In this document: positions 54,107 to 62,939 of the stretch, piece by piece
Layout: every line of letters starts with the position of its first letter
Position numbering within the stretch: position 1 is the stretch's first letter
NCBI GenBank assembly: GCA_030148485.1
Contig: JASBTJ010000024.1
Span: forward strand, 54,460-118,459
Reading direction: 5' to 3'
Source: Gammaproteobacteria bacterium
GTDB taxonomy: Bacteria > Pseudomonadota > Gammaproteobacteria > Chromatiales > Chromatiaceae
DNA length: 64,000 bases
The notes under the pieces: generated by a model
What the model saw: only the letters and a program-made list of their open reading frames with translations
Databases searched by the model: none
What the model was told of the DNA's origin: nothing
Made by a program: the position numbers and the translations under genes

Positions 54107-54574
54107 ATGAGTTCAGTCATGCACAAGGCCCTCGCCACCGCCGCGATCACGTTGGCACTGACCACGTCAGCCATCACCCATGCCGAAGAGAAAAGCACCC
54201 GTGACAAGGCGGTCGATTACCGGCAGTCGGCCATGACCTTGATCGGCGCAAACTTCAAACCGATGGGCGCCATGGTGAAGGGCGAGCTGGCCTACGACCC
54301 GGCGGTATTCGCCCGCCACGCCAAGGATCTGGGCGCTGTGGCGAGCATCGACATCCTGCGTGGCTTCCCGGAAGACTCGGAGGGCGACAATAGCGACGCC
54401 AAGGCCGAGATCTGGCTTGAATGGGAAGACTTCAAATCCAAGATGAGCGACATGCAGCGGGAAACCGCCGCCCTGGCCAAGGTGGCCGCCACCGATGACA
54501 AGGCGGCGATCAAGAAACAGTTCGGCAAGACCGCCGAGACCTGCAAGGCCTGCCACAAGAAGTTCAAGGAATAA
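54107..54574 (+). CDS. Cytochrome c'
   Basis: 155 residues. A signal peptide ends near Ala25 (TSAITHA). The mature four-helix bundle ends with the class II heme site CKACHKKFKE (Cys/Cys/His, last 10 residues), the hallmark of cytochrome c'. Such proteins bind nitric oxide and are linked to nitrosative-stress resistance and electron transfer in sulfur and photosynthetic bacteria. Starts at 54107 or 54119 are both possible; no strong ribosome site distinguishes them. It is convergent with the cytochrome b561 gene. Confidence 0.92.
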   Translation: MSSVMHKALATAAITLALTTSAITHAEEKSTRDKAVDYRQSAMTLIGANFKPMGAMVKGELAYDPAVFARHAKDLGAVASIDILRGFPEDSEGDNSDAKAEIWLEWEDFKSKMSDMQRETAALAKVAATDDKAAIKKQFGKTAETCKACHKKFKE

Positions 54575-54585
54575 CGGCAAGCCCC

Positions 54586-54614
54586 CCCGAGGCGGCCAGC
54601 ACGGTCGCCTCGGG
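54586..54614 (+). terminator. Hairpin after cytochrome c' gene
   Basis: CCCGAGGCG and CGCCTCGGG form a perfect 9-bp stem with an 11-base loop, 11 bases after the stop. It lies between two convergent genes and can terminate either transcript, though no T tract is present. Confidence 0.5.
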
Positions 54615-54716
54615 AGCTGCGCCCGGACAACCCGCCCGGAACCGTGAGTCCGGGAACCCCGGACTTGCTCCCGGTGCCACCAAAATCGGTCATGCAAGTG
54701 ACTGTTTTTGAGTCAA

Positions 54717-54737
54717 GCTGCAAACCGTGCTTGCAGC
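54717..54737 (-). repeat. Dispersed 21-nt palindromic repeat, copy 2
   Basis: GCTGCAA and TTGCAGC are inverted halves around a 7-base loop. On the minus strand it matches the hairpin at 27801-27821 at 19 of 21 positions. It lies between the convergent cytochrome c' and cytochrome b561 genes. A shorter related piece (11 bases) is at 36878-36888. Confidence 0.45.
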
Positions 54738-54782
54738 GCAACGTGCTCCGGGAAGTCCAGGATGGACTTGGTCAGAGCTTCC

Positions 54783-55445
54783 TTAAAACCCCGCGCTCAC
54801 CGGCGGTGCGAGCGACAGCAGGCCCCACACGGCGGCAATCGCCAATGCCAACACGATTGCCGCCAGCCACAGCGGTCGTTGCGCCGCCGCGGCCTGGTCA
54901 CTGCGCTTGCTGCCGAACCACATGGCCTTGATCAGACGCTCGCCATGCAGCTCATGCAGCCCCACGGCAAGGACATGCACCGCCACCAGGGCGAGCATGA
55001 TGTTGAAGCTCCTTGCGTGGATATTTTTGGCCCACTCCGACCATTGGCTGCTGACCGCCGCCGCGAACGGGCCTTCAAACAGGATGTCGTCACTGCTGAA
55101 CAGGCCGGTGCCTGCCTGCAGCAGCAACATCAGCAATAGCGCGATGACCATCCAGCCGCCCGCCGGGTTATGGGTGTCGTAGTGCGGTGCGGTGCGGGTC
55201 GAGGTGGCCTTGAGATGATCCCAGGCGACGGCCGGCGGCGTCAGGAAACGACTGAAACGGGCATTCTCGCTACCGAACAGCCCCCACAGGATGCGGAATA
55301 CCACCAGCGTGAGTACGCTGTAGCCGGACCACTCATGGATTTCGTCGAAGCCGGTTTGCGCCGTGATCCAGGACGTGGTCACCAGCAACACCAAGGCCCA
55401 ATGAAATACCCGTACCGGCAGGTCCCATACTCTGATTTCGTTCAT
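54783..55445 (-). CDS. Cytochrome b561 (Ni/Fe-hydrogenase b-type)
   Basis: 220 residues with four to five spans. VWDLPVRVFHWALVLLVTTSW (about 5-25), HEWSGY and, later, HVLAVGLHELHGERLIKAMW carry the His residues that ligate heme b. It is a di-heme quinol-linked membrane cytochrome of the type that serves cytochrome c' and related periplasmic proteins. The ATG at 55445 gives the standard MNEIRVWD start; the frame upstream lies over the next gene. It faces the cytochrome c' gene, and could pass electrons to it. Confidence 0.88.
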   Translation of the reverse strand: MNEIRVWDLPVRVFHWALVLLVTTSWITAQTGFDEIHEWSGYSVLTLVVFRILWGLFGSENARFSRFLTPPAVAWDHLKATSTRTAPHYDTHNPAGGWMVIALLLMLLLQAGTGLFSSDDILFEGPFAAAVSSQWSEWAKNIHARSFNIMLALVAVHVLAVGLHELHGERLIKAMWFGSKRSDQAAAAQRPLWLAAIVLALAIAAVWGLLSLAPPVSAGF

Positions 55446-55514
55446 TTGCTCCCCGCTTGTCCGCGCTCCAGGATGCGAGCCGGCGTTCGGCATGCCCGCC
55501 TGAGGTGATAAATC

Positions 55515-56483
55515 ATGACGCCATTCCACTCGGCCGTATTTCTCGATCGCGATTCCATCGGTCAGGACGTCGATCTGGCATGTCTGGCGCCGCTGGCCAG
55601 CCGCTGGTACCATTATGCCGCCACCCACCCGGACGACACACTGGCGCGGATCGAAGATGCAGACCTGGTGATCGTCAACAAGGTGGTACTGGACGCCGAC
55701 ACCCTGGCGGCCTGTCGGCGACTGAAACTGATCTGCGTGGCGGCGACCGGCACCAACAACGTGGACCTTGTGGCCGCGGCCAAGTTCGGCGTCACCGTTT
55801 GCAACGTTCGCGCCTACGGTACGGCGTCGGTCGTGCAACAGGTGTTCGCGCTGTTACTGGCGCTGACCACGCGGCTCGATGAACACCGTGCCGCGGCCCG
55901 CGATGGCCGCTGGGCGGCGGCACACGCCTTCTGCCTGCTGGACATGCCGTTTCGGGAACTGGCCGGCAAGACCTTGGGCATTGTCGGCCATGGTGAATTG
56001 GGACAAGGAGTCGCGCTGGTCGCCCAGGCCTTCGGTATGCGGGTGCTGATCGCACAACGCTCCGGTGGCCCAGCCCTGGCGGATCGGGTCCCGCTGGATC
56101 GTCTGCTGGGTGAGGCCGACGTGGTCAGTCTGCATGTGCCGCTCGCCGACAATACCCGCAACCTGTTCGATGCCCGCCGCCTGGCTCTGATGAAGCCGGA
56201 CGCCGTACTCATCAATACCGCCCGCGGGGGTATCGTCGACGAAGCCGCCCTGGTGGATGCGCTGCGTCACGGCCGCCTGGGCGGCGCGGGGTTCGACGTG
56301 CTCAGCCAGGAGCCGCCACCCGCCGACAATCCGTTGCTGACGGCCAGGCTGCACAACCTGATCGTCACGCCGCACGTCGCCTGGGCGGCTCGCGAATCCC
56401 GTCAGCGCCTGATGGATCAGGTGGCGGACAATATCCGCGCCTTCCTGGCCGGTCGGCCACGCAACCGGGTAACGACGGACTAG
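55515..56483 (+). CDS. D-2-hydroxyacid dehydrogenase (NAD-binding)
   Basis: 322 residues. The NAD-binding Rossmann motif is GIVGHGELGQGVAL (about 156); catalytic elements follow: Arg in INTARGGIVDEAALVD (about 238), the acidic residue after it and His in VTPHVAWAARESRQR (about 291). This is the hydroxypyruvate/glyoxylate reductase-type branch. It may reduce hydroxypyruvate or glyoxylate, or another 2-ketoacid. The gene is monocistronic and convergent by 4 bases with the GNAT gene. Confidence 0.9.
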   Translation: MTPFHSAVFLDRDSIGQDVDLACLAPLASRWYHYAATHPDDTLARIEDADLVIVNKVVLDADTLAACRRLKLICVAATGTNNVDLVAAAKFGVTVCNVRAYGTASVVQQVFALLLALTTRLDEHRAAARDGRWAAAHAFCLLDMPFRELAGKTLGIVGHGELGQGVALVAQAFGMRVLIAQRSGGPALADRVPLDRLLGEADVVSLHVPLADNTRNLFDARRLALMKPDAVLINTARGGIVDEAALVDALRHGRLGGAGFDVLSQEPPPADNPLLTARLHNLIVTPHVAWAARESRQRLMDQVADNIRAFLAGRPRNRVTTD

Positions 56484-57007
56484 ATACGCTTCTCCAGCCA
56501 CACCAGTCGCAGGTCGCCTACCCGCGGCACGCCGTAACGCGGATCCTGGGGAAATGCACTGTAGCGGTCACTGCTCAGATAACCGCGCCGCCCGTAGTAG
56601 GCCAACAGTTCCTGACGCCGCGTGATCACCGCCATGGTCAGTCGCCGCGCGTCGGTCTCGGCCAACGCCAAGGATTCGACCCGAGCCAGTACCGCCTTGC
56701 CGATACCCCGGCCCTGACATTCCGGATGCACGCTCAACATACCCACACGGATCTCGTCAGCGGCCCGTTGCAAATGCACACAAGCCACCAGTCGATCACC
56801 CTGCCAGGCGAGTTCGATCCTGGAGCCTTCGGTATGGATCAACGCATCGACCAGCTCCACGTCGGTGCGTTGCCCACCGAGCAGATCGGCCTCGGTAGTC
56901 CAGCCGCGACGGCTCGTATCACCGCGATAGGCGGTGTTTACCAAGGCGGCCACCGCCGCTGCATCCAACGCCGCCGCCGTACTGAACCGCAGCACATCCT
57001 CCGCCAC
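56480..57007 (-). CDS. GNAT-family N-acetyltransferase
   Basis: 175 residues. The acetyl-CoA binding motif A is MLSVHPECQGRGIGKAVL (about 90-107) with the Q/RxxGxG pattern, and AYYGRRGYLSSD near the end is motif B. The N-terminal part resembles small cytoplasmic GNATs. The substrate is unknown. It starts 2 bases before the end of the DUF2628-like gene and so may be its downstream partner in the same unit. Confidence 0.85.
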   Translation of the reverse strand: MAEDVLRFSTAAALDAAAVAALVNTAYRGDTSRRGWTTEADLLGGQRTDVELVDALIHTEGSRIELAWQGDRLVACVHLQRAADEIRVGMLSVHPECQGRGIGKAVLARVESLALAETDARRLTMAVITRRQELLAYYGRRGYLSSDRYSAFPQDPRYGVPRVGDLRLVWLEKRI

Positions 57008-57009
57008 GA

Positions 57010-58398
57010 TCAGCGCGCCAGGATCTGCTGATACATGATGTCGTCGGCCGTACCGAACAGCTGATCCGGCCCGGCCGAGATCAAGCGATACCCTTCGTTG
57101 TCCGGCAGGTACTGGAATTCATTGCCCCAGCCGTCCCGCAACGCCTCGGGCGGCACATCCATGTCCTCGCGCAGGCGGAACAGATTCATCTGACTGGGCG
57201 CCGTGCCGGCGGCCTGGCGACTGCTCCAGGCCGTGACGATCTGGCCCAACTCCCGCAGCTTACGGCGCGTGCTGCTCCAGCGACTTTCCTCACGCTCGCT
57301 ACGCTGGGCGTTGTCGAGCACCTGGCCTGGGGTGTTCACTGTGGTCAGGTCCTGCTGGCGGGACATCGCCGACACCCGGTGTTCGAACGGATCCGCGCCG
57401 GACGGATTGACCGAACCCACCAGGCTCCACACGAACAAGGCGAACACGCCGCTGAAGGCCACCCCGACCAATACGGCAGCGCTATTGACCCCACCAGCAT
57501 TCGCCACATCCAGCTCGGAGGCGTAACCGGGCTGTAATCGGAACAGACGCAACAAGCGAAAATGGCTATGGCGGAAATACAGGTAATCGGCGACTGCCGG
57601 CCAGAACAGGCGATTGACGATGATCGACAGGTAGGCGATCTGGGCAAATCCCGCCGGCAGAACCCCGTAGTTGGCGAAGATTAACAACAACACCGGGACG
57701 ACAATCTCGGTCATACCGATGATCGCGGCCCAGAACCAGAGTTTGCGATACAACGCCCACAGGAACGGGCTGGCCACCGCACCCCAGTTCCAGCTGGGCG
57801 CCATGGTGGGACGGTTGTTCTGACGCACACGCCTGAACCGTTTCAGGTAAGCGCCGGCGTTCGGACCGACGAAGGCACCGAGCCGCTCGTTCTCATCCGG
57901 CTCGTCGTCCACATGGGAATTCGCCCAGGCATCGCGCCAGCGCTGTTCCGCATGGCTGCGCTGCACCTGCGCGGGCCGGACCTGGGTGGTCGATCCGGGC
58001 GACGGAGCGGGCGCTGCGGTGCCGGTCGGCGGCGCCGGCGGGACGCCGCTGGTCCCCGCACGCACGACACTACTCTCGACGGCGGCCGATCGGGGCGCGG
58101 CGCCTGGCGGCGACTGCAGATGCAGGGTCAGATCGTCGCCGGTCAAGCGCTCCACATGGGCCCGCACACCCACCCGTTGCAACCGATTCTGGAGATCGAG
58201 CGCCTCCTCGGCGCCCAACGGCGGCTGCACCGCCCGGCTGGTGCCATCGAACAGGCCACGCAACCGGCCCGGCGCCGCGGTGAACAGTTCCGCCAGCAGG
58301 TTCAACGCCTGTTCCAGATCATGCCCCGGCATGAGTTCACCGCTGACCACCACCTGGTAACGCACGCGCTCGGCATTTGCCCCCGACATGGTATTCAT
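57010..58398 (-). CDS. DUF2628-like membrane protein with a pseudopilin-type C-terminus
   Basis: 462 residues. An N-terminal soluble domain (about 1-105) and a Pro/Ala-rich linker lead to a DUF2628-like region: LGAFVGPNAGAYLKRFRR (about 170) and NWGAVASPFLWALYRKLWFW (about 208), with three to four spans to about 350. The C-terminal end (DGWGNEFQYLPDNEGYRLIS, then AGPDQLFGTADDI) looks like the calcium-site end of type II secretion pseudopilins (GspG). The mixture is unusual. Its ATG overlaps the NfeD stop by 4 bases, so it is co-expressed with the stomatin/NfeD pair. Confidence 0.65.
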   Translation of the reverse strand: MNTMSGANAERVRYQVVVSGELMPGHDLEQALNLLAELFTAAPGRLRGLFDGTSRAVQPPLGAEEALDLQNRLQRVGVRAHVERLTGDDLTLHLQSPPGAAPRSAAVESSVVRAGTSGVPPAPPTGTAAPAPSPGSTTQVRPAQVQRSHAEQRWRDAWANSHVDDEPDENERLGAFVGPNAGAYLKRFRRVRQNNRPTMAPSWNWGAVASPFLWALYRKLWFWAAIIGMTEIVVPVLLLIFANYGVLPAGFAQIAYLSIIVNRLFWPAVADYLYFRHSHFRLLRLFRLQPGYASELDVANAGGVNSAAVLVGVAFSGVFALFVWSLVGSVNPSGADPFEHRVSAMSRQQDLTTVNTPGQVLDNAQRSEREESRWSSTRRKLRELGQIVTAWSSRQAAGTAPSQMNLFRLREDMDVPPEALRDGWGNEFQYLPDNEGYRLISAGPDQLFGTADDIMYQQILAR

Positions 58399-58847
58399 TG
58401 CCCTTCGACCTGTACCAGCAACACCACCCCGTCCACCGCGGTGACACGTACCCGGCTACCGGCAGGACAATCGTCGCCGCGCACCTTCCAGGTACTGTCA
58501 TCCACCCGCACCTTGCCCTGACGATTCACGATGGGCTCGTCCAGGGTGAACACCCGACCGAGATATTGTTCCCCACGTCGATTCAGGTGCGGCTCGTCAC
58601 TCTCGCCACCGCTACGCGCCAGCAGCCGGTGTCCGGTCACGGCCAGACCGACGCCGGCCACGCCGAACAGGATCAACTGGGCCTGCCAGTCGATGTCCGG
58701 CTGCGCCAACAGCACCACGCCGGTCAGGCCCGCTGCCAGACCGAGCCACATGAAATAGACCCCCGGCGAAAACACCTCGACGATCAGCAGCACCACGCCC
58801 AACAGCCACCAGTGCCAATATTCCAGCTGTTGCAGGTAGTCGATCAT
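58395..58847 (-). CDS. NfeD-family membrane protein
   Basis: 150 residues. Two to three spans (about 12-75) and a C-terminal OB-like beta-barrel ([20 protein letters not shown], then [10 protein letters not shown]). This is the short NfeD family that pairs with stomatin/QmcA-like proteins in membrane-domain homeostasis. It overlaps the stomatin gene by 4 bases. The role of the pair is only loosely defined. Confidence 0.85.
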   Translation of the reverse strand: MIDYLQQLEYWHWWLLGVVLLIVEVFSPGVYFMWLGLAAGLTGVVLLAQPDIDWQAQLILFGVAGVGLAVTGHRLLARSGGESDEPHLNRRGEQYLGRVFTLDEPIVNRQGKVRVDDSTWKVRGDDCPAGSRVRVTAVDGVVLLVQVEGQ

Positions 58848-59767
58848 TCACCGTCACCGCTGCGTTTGACCAGCGCGTCCTTGGCCAACTCGCCGATACC
58901 CGCCAGGGAACCGATCAGGCTGGTGGCCTCCATCGGCATCATGATCACCTTCTGATTGTCGGCGCTACCGATGGTCTTGAGCGCTTTGGTGTATTTCTGG
59001 GCGACGAAATAATTGATGGCATTGACGTCGCCCTTGGCGATCGCCTGGGACACCATGTGGGTGGCCTTGGCTTCCGCCTCCGCCAGCCGCTCGCGGGCCT
59101 CGGCCTCGCGGAAGGCCGCCTCCTTTTCACCCTCCGCCTCCAGGATGGCGGCCTGTTTTTCGCCCTCGGCTCGCAGGATCTCGGATTGGCGCGCGCCTTC
59201 GGCCTCCAGGATCTGTGCCCGCTTGAGCCGTTCCGCCTTCATCTGCCGGGCCATGGCGTCCACCAGATCCGTTGGCGGGCTGATGTCCTTGATCTCGATG
59301 CGGGTGACCTTGATGCCCCACGGGGTGGTGGCTTCGTCCACCACGGTCAGCAGCCGGGCATTGATGGTGTCACGATTGGACAACAACTCGTCCAGGTCCA
59401 TCGATCCCATCACGGTACGGATGTTGGTCATGGTCAGGTTGAGGATGGCGCGATACAGGTCACGGACCTCGTACGACGCCCGGGCGGCGTCCAGCACCTG
59501 GAAGAACACCACGCCATCGGCGGTCACCATGGCGTTGTCCTTGGTGATGACCTCCTGGCTGGGCACGTCCAGCACCTGCTCCATCATGTTCTGCTTGGCG
59601 CCGATCTGATCCACCACCGGGATGATGATGTTGAGGCCGGGGCGCAGCGTCTTGGTGTATCGGCCAAAGCGCTCCACCGTCCATTCCGACCCCTGCGGCA
59701 CCCGCTTGACGCCCAGCACCACCAGTAGCACCAAAAACACGAGTACAGCAATGACGACAGCTTCCAT
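58844..59767 (-). CDS. qmcA: SPFH/stomatin-like membrane protein (QmcA-like)
   Basis: 307 residues. A single N-terminal span (about 3-20), the SPFH (band 7) domain (about 22-190, with GKVRVPQGS-like start [20 protein letters not shown]), and an extended coiled coil rich in Ala, Glu and Lys (about 190-260) are present. It would form large membrane assemblies. It is followed by NfeD and the DUF2628-like gene in a 4-base-overlap operon. The gene symbol is by family likeness. Confidence 0.88.
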   Translation of the reverse strand: MEAVVIAVLVFLVLLVVLGVKRVPQGSEWTVERFGRYTKTLRPGLNIIIPVVDQIGAKQNMMEQVLDVPSQEVITKDNAMVTADGVVFFQVLDAARASYEVRDLYRAILNLTMTNIRTVMGSMDLDELLSNRDTINARLLTVVDEATTPWGIKVTRIEIKDISPPTDLVDAMARQMKAERLKRAQILEAEGARQSEILRAEGEKQAAILEAEGEKEAAFREAEARERLAEAEAKATHMVSQAIAKGDVNAINYFVAQKYTKALKTIGSADNQKVIMMPMEATSLIGSLAGIGELAKDALVKRSGDGE

Positions 59768-59891
59768 GAATGTCTCCTCCGGACCGTCCTGCGGTTATTG
59801 TTATCCCGAGTATACCGGCACCGCCGCCGCCCATGCTGCCCGGGTTTGGCGGGCGGGCTAGAATGAACATCCATCCCCGACGCCCAACGCC

Positions 59892-60680
59892 ATGACCGAC
59901 TACGCCAAGCCCCCCAAGTCCCTGCTGCGCAAAGTGGGACGCGCCATTGCCGATTTCGATCTGATTCGTGACGGCGACCGCATTCTGCTTGGCGTCTCCG
60001 GCGGCAAGGACTCGCTGTCCCTGCTGCAGATCCTGCTGCACCTGCAGACCTATGCGCCGGTCAGATTCGAGCTGGGCGTGCTCACCGTGGATCCGGAGGT
60101 CGACGGCTTCGACCCCTCGACGCTCAAGCGCTACTACAACGATCTGGGCGTCACCTGGCACTACGCCGAACAACCGATCATGGCGCAGGCACAGGCCAAC
60201 ATGGACGGCGATTCGTTCTGTTCCTACTGCTCGCGCATGAAGCGGGGCATCATGTACACCACCTGCCGCGAACACGGCTACAACGTGCTGGCGTTGGCGC
60301 AGCATCTGGACGATCTGGCCGAGTCCTTCCTCATGTCGGCGTTCCACGGCGGCCAACTGCGCACCATGAAGGCCCACTACCTGAACAACGCCGGCGACAT
60401 CCGCATCATCCGGCCACTGGTGTACGTGCGCGAGACCCAGACCCGGGCCTTTGCCGCCGAGGCCGAGCTACCGGTGATACCGGACTCCTGCCCGGCCTGC
60501 TTCTCCATGCCCACCCAGCGTGAGCACATGAAGGCACTGCTGGCCGGCGAAGAACGCCAGCATCAGCAACTGTTCGCCAGCCTGCTCAATGCCATGCGCC
60601 CGCTGATGACCGAAGGCGGCATCCCGCCGGCAGAGCCGCAAACCGTCGACCCGCCGGACCTGTGCGCGGACGGCTGCTGA
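59892..60680 (+). CDS. ttcA: tRNA 2-thiocytidine(32) synthetase TtcA
   Basis: 262 residues. The PP-loop VSGGKDSLSLLQ (about 36-47) binds ATP; Cys in CSYCSRMKRG (about 115) and CPACF (about 205) bind the Fe-S cluster. TtcA sulfurates cytidine 32 of certain tRNAs in the cytoplasm. It is followed after 3 bases by cca, so the two tRNA genes likely form one unit. Confidence 0.95.
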   Translation: MTDYAKPPKSLLRKVGRAIADFDLIRDGDRILLGVSGGKDSLSLLQILLHLQTYAPVRFELGVLTVDPEVDGFDPSTLKRYYNDLGVTWHYAEQPIMAQAQANMDGDSFCSYCSRMKRGIMYTTCREHGYNVLALAQHLDDLAESFLMSAFHGGQLRTMKAHYLNNAGDIRIIRPLVYVRETQTRAFAAEAELPVIPDSCPACFSMPTQREHMKALLAGEERQHQQLFASLLNAMRPLMTEGGIPPAEPQTVDPPDLCADGC

Positions 60681-60683
60681 ATC

Positions 60684-61865
60684 GTGGACATCTATCGGGT
60701 CGGGGGCGCGGTACGGGACCAGTTGCTGGGGTTGTCCCCCGTCGATAACGACTGGTGCGTCACCGGCGCCACGCCGGAACAGATGCGCGCCCGGGGCTAC
60801 CTGGCGGTGGGCCGGGATTTTCCGGTGTTTCTGCACCCCGAGACCAAAGAGGAATACGCCCTGGCGCGCGGAGCGGACGGCCGATTCGCGCCGGACACCT
60901 CGTTGCAGGCCGACCTGTCCCGCCGCGACCTGACCATCAATGCCATGGCGCAAACCGCTGATGGGACGCTGATCGACCCCTTTGGCGGCCAGGCCGACCT
61001 GCACCACAAGGTGCTGCGCCATGTCGACGATGCCAGCTTCGTCCACGACCCCCTGCGGGTGTTGCGGGTCGCCCGCTTCGCCGCCCGTTTCAGCGACTTT
61101 CAGGTCGCCCCGGAAACCCTGGCGGCGATGCGCGCACTGGCGCCGCGCCTGACCGAGATCGCCCCGGAACGCCAGTGGGCCGAGCTGCACAAGGCGCTGT
61201 CCGCCGCCTGCCCCCGCCGCTTCGTCGAGGTGTTGCGCGAGGCCGGCGCGCTGGCGATCTTCCTGCCGGAGGTGGCTGCGCTGTTCGGGGTGCCGCAACC
61301 GGCGCAACACCATCCGGAGATCGATACCGGACTGCACGTGCTGCTGGCGTTGGACGCCGCTGCCCGGATCACCGCGGACCCACGAATCCGTTTCGCGGTG
61401 CTGGTGCACGACCTGGGCAAGGGCGTCACGCCGACACACATCCTGCCGCGCCACGTCGGCCATGAGGGCGCCGGGGTGCCGCTGGTCGAGGCGGTATGCA
61501 GACGCCTGAAGATCCCTACCGCCTACCGCGAGTTGGCCATCGACGTGTGTCGGGAACACTTGAACTGCCATCGTGCCGCACAGCTGCGTCCCAAGACCAT
61601 CCGTCGGCTGTTGCACGCCATCGGTGCCTACCGTCGGCCCGAGGCGATCGAGCCCTTTCTGCTCGCCTGCCAGGCCGATGCACAGGGACGTTTGGGTCTT
61701 GCCGACCGCCCCTATCCCGCCGCCGCTGTGCTACGCCGGGCGTTGGCCGCAAGCTCGGGCATCAACGGCCAGCAGTTCATCGACGCCGGCCAAGCGCCGG
61801 GGCCCCGGATCGGCGAGCTGGTGGCACGCGAACAAGTCCGCCGGATCGCCGAGGTACTGAGCTGA
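60684..61865 (+). CDS. cca: Multifunctional CCA-adding tRNA nucleotidyltransferase
   Basis: 393 residues, GTG start at 60684. The nucleotidyltransferase motif GGAVRDQLLGLSPVDNDWCV (about 7-26) and RRDLTINAMAQ (about 87) mark the head; an HD domain follows with RFAVLVHDLGKGVTP (about 236), giving the extra phosphatase/phosphodiesterase activity of the gammaproteobacterial form. It adds or repairs the 3' CCA of tRNAs. Length and motifs fit well. Confidence 0.95.
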   Translation: MDIYRVGGAVRDQLLGLSPVDNDWCVTGATPEQMRARGYLAVGRDFPVFLHPETKEEYALARGADGRFAPDTSLQADLSRRDLTINAMAQTADGTLIDPFGGQADLHHKVLRHVDDASFVHDPLRVLRVARFAARFSDFQVAPETLAAMRALAPRLTEIAPERQWAELHKALSAACPRRFVEVLREAGALAIFLPEVAALFGVPQPAQHHPEIDTGLHVLLALDAAARITADPRIRFAVLVHDLGKGVTPTHILPRHVGHEGAGVPLVEAVCRRLKIPTAYRELAIDVCREHLNCHRAAQLRPKTIRRLLHAIGAYRRPEAIEPFLLACQADAQGRLGLADRPYPAAAVLRRALAASSGINGQQFIDAGQAPGPRIGELVAREQVRRIAEVLS

Positions 61866-62006
61866 CCGCCACAGCCACATTCCGTTCGAGAATGCCGCAC
61901 ACCCGCAGGGTAATATCGGATGCCGTAACAGGCCCTCTATCATTCCGCCCCGCACACGCGGCCAATCCGGCGGCGTTTCGGTTCGACATTCTGGAGGTCA
62001 CTCGCT

Positions 62007-62738
62007 ATGAAAACCACGTTGACGGCTGCACTGCTCGCCGCCTCTTGCGCTGCCGGCGCCAGCGGCGCCGCCCACTGGGGCTATACCGGCCATCAAGGCC
62101 CCAGTCACTGGGGTGAACTGGATACCAGCTTCGGCACCTGCGCCAGCGGCAAGAACCAGTCGCCCATCGACTTGACCGGCTTAACCGACGCCGAGCTGAA
62201 ACCCATCGCCTTCCATTACCAAACCCAAGGCACCGAGATCGTCAACAACGGTCACACGGTGCAGGTCAACGTGGCCCCCGGCAACACCATCGCGGTCAAC
62301 GGCCACACCTTCGAACTGAAACAGTTCCACGTCCACACCCCCAGCGAAAACCATATCGACGGCAAAAGCTTCCCGGTGGAGGCGCACTTCGTCCACGCTG
62401 ACAAGGACGGCAATCTGGCCGTGGTGGCGGTGATGATGGCGGACGGCAAGGCCAACGCCGAACTGGCCAAGGCGTGGGCGGATATGCCGGGCAAGGCCGG
62501 CATGCATCGGGCCTTGAGCGGCGCTGTCTCCCCAGCCGCACTGTTGCCGGCCGACCGCGACTACTATCGCTACGACGGCTCCTTGACCACGCCGCCGTGC
62601 AGCGAAGGCGTGACCTGGTTGGTCATGAAGGACAGCGTCAACGTATCGCCCGACCAGGTGGCAAAATTCGCCGGCGTCCTGCCCGGGCCGAACAACCGCC
62701 CGGTGCAGCCGATCAACGCCCGGATGGTGGTGCGCTGA
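62007..62738 (+). CDS. Alpha-type carbonic anhydrase, periplasmic
   Basis: 243 residues. A signal peptide (MKTTLTAALLAASCAAGASG) precedes the alpha-CA domain. Zinc ligands His-x-His in FHVHTPSEN (about 110) and His in EAHFVHAD (about 127) are intact, and the late TTPPCSEGVTWLVM with its Thr-Thr pair is typical. The enzyme interconverts CO2 and bicarbonate in the periplasm. It would aid inorganic carbon supply in an autotroph. It is followed by a GC-rich hairpin and an exported protein of unknown function. Confidence 0.95.
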   Translation: MKTTLTAALLAASCAAGASGAAHWGYTGHQGPSHWGELDTSFGTCASGKNQSPIDLTGLTDAELKPIAFHYQTQGTEIVNNGHTVQVNVAPGNTIAVNGHTFELKQFHVHTPSENHIDGKSFPVEAHFVHADKDGNLAVVAVMMADGKANAELAKAWADMPGKAGMHRALSGAVSPAALLPADRDYYRYDGSLTTPPCSEGVTWLVMKDSVNVSPDQVAKFAGVLPGPNNRPVQPINARMVVR

Positions 62739-62745
62739 CCGGCTG

Positions 62746-62774
62746 GCGGGGCCCGGCCTGGCAGCGGGCCCCGC
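62746..62774 (+). terminator. GC-rich hairpin after the carbonic anhydrase gene
   Basis: GCGGGGCCCG and CGGGCCCCGC form a perfect 10-bp stem around a 9-base loop, 7 bases after the stop. It is strong but lacks a T tract. Confidence 0.55.
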
Positions 62775-62939
62775 GACAGCCAAGGGCGAACGGGTTAACC
62801 CTTTCACCTTGGCCTGCCTCACAACCCGACACCGGTTCGGATTCGCATTCCCGAATCGCACCTCATCCCGCTTCAGATCGCGCCCCGCGGCCGCCACGCC
62901 CTGTGAGCTTGTCGCATCGTCTGCCTCTGGAGCGTGAAG

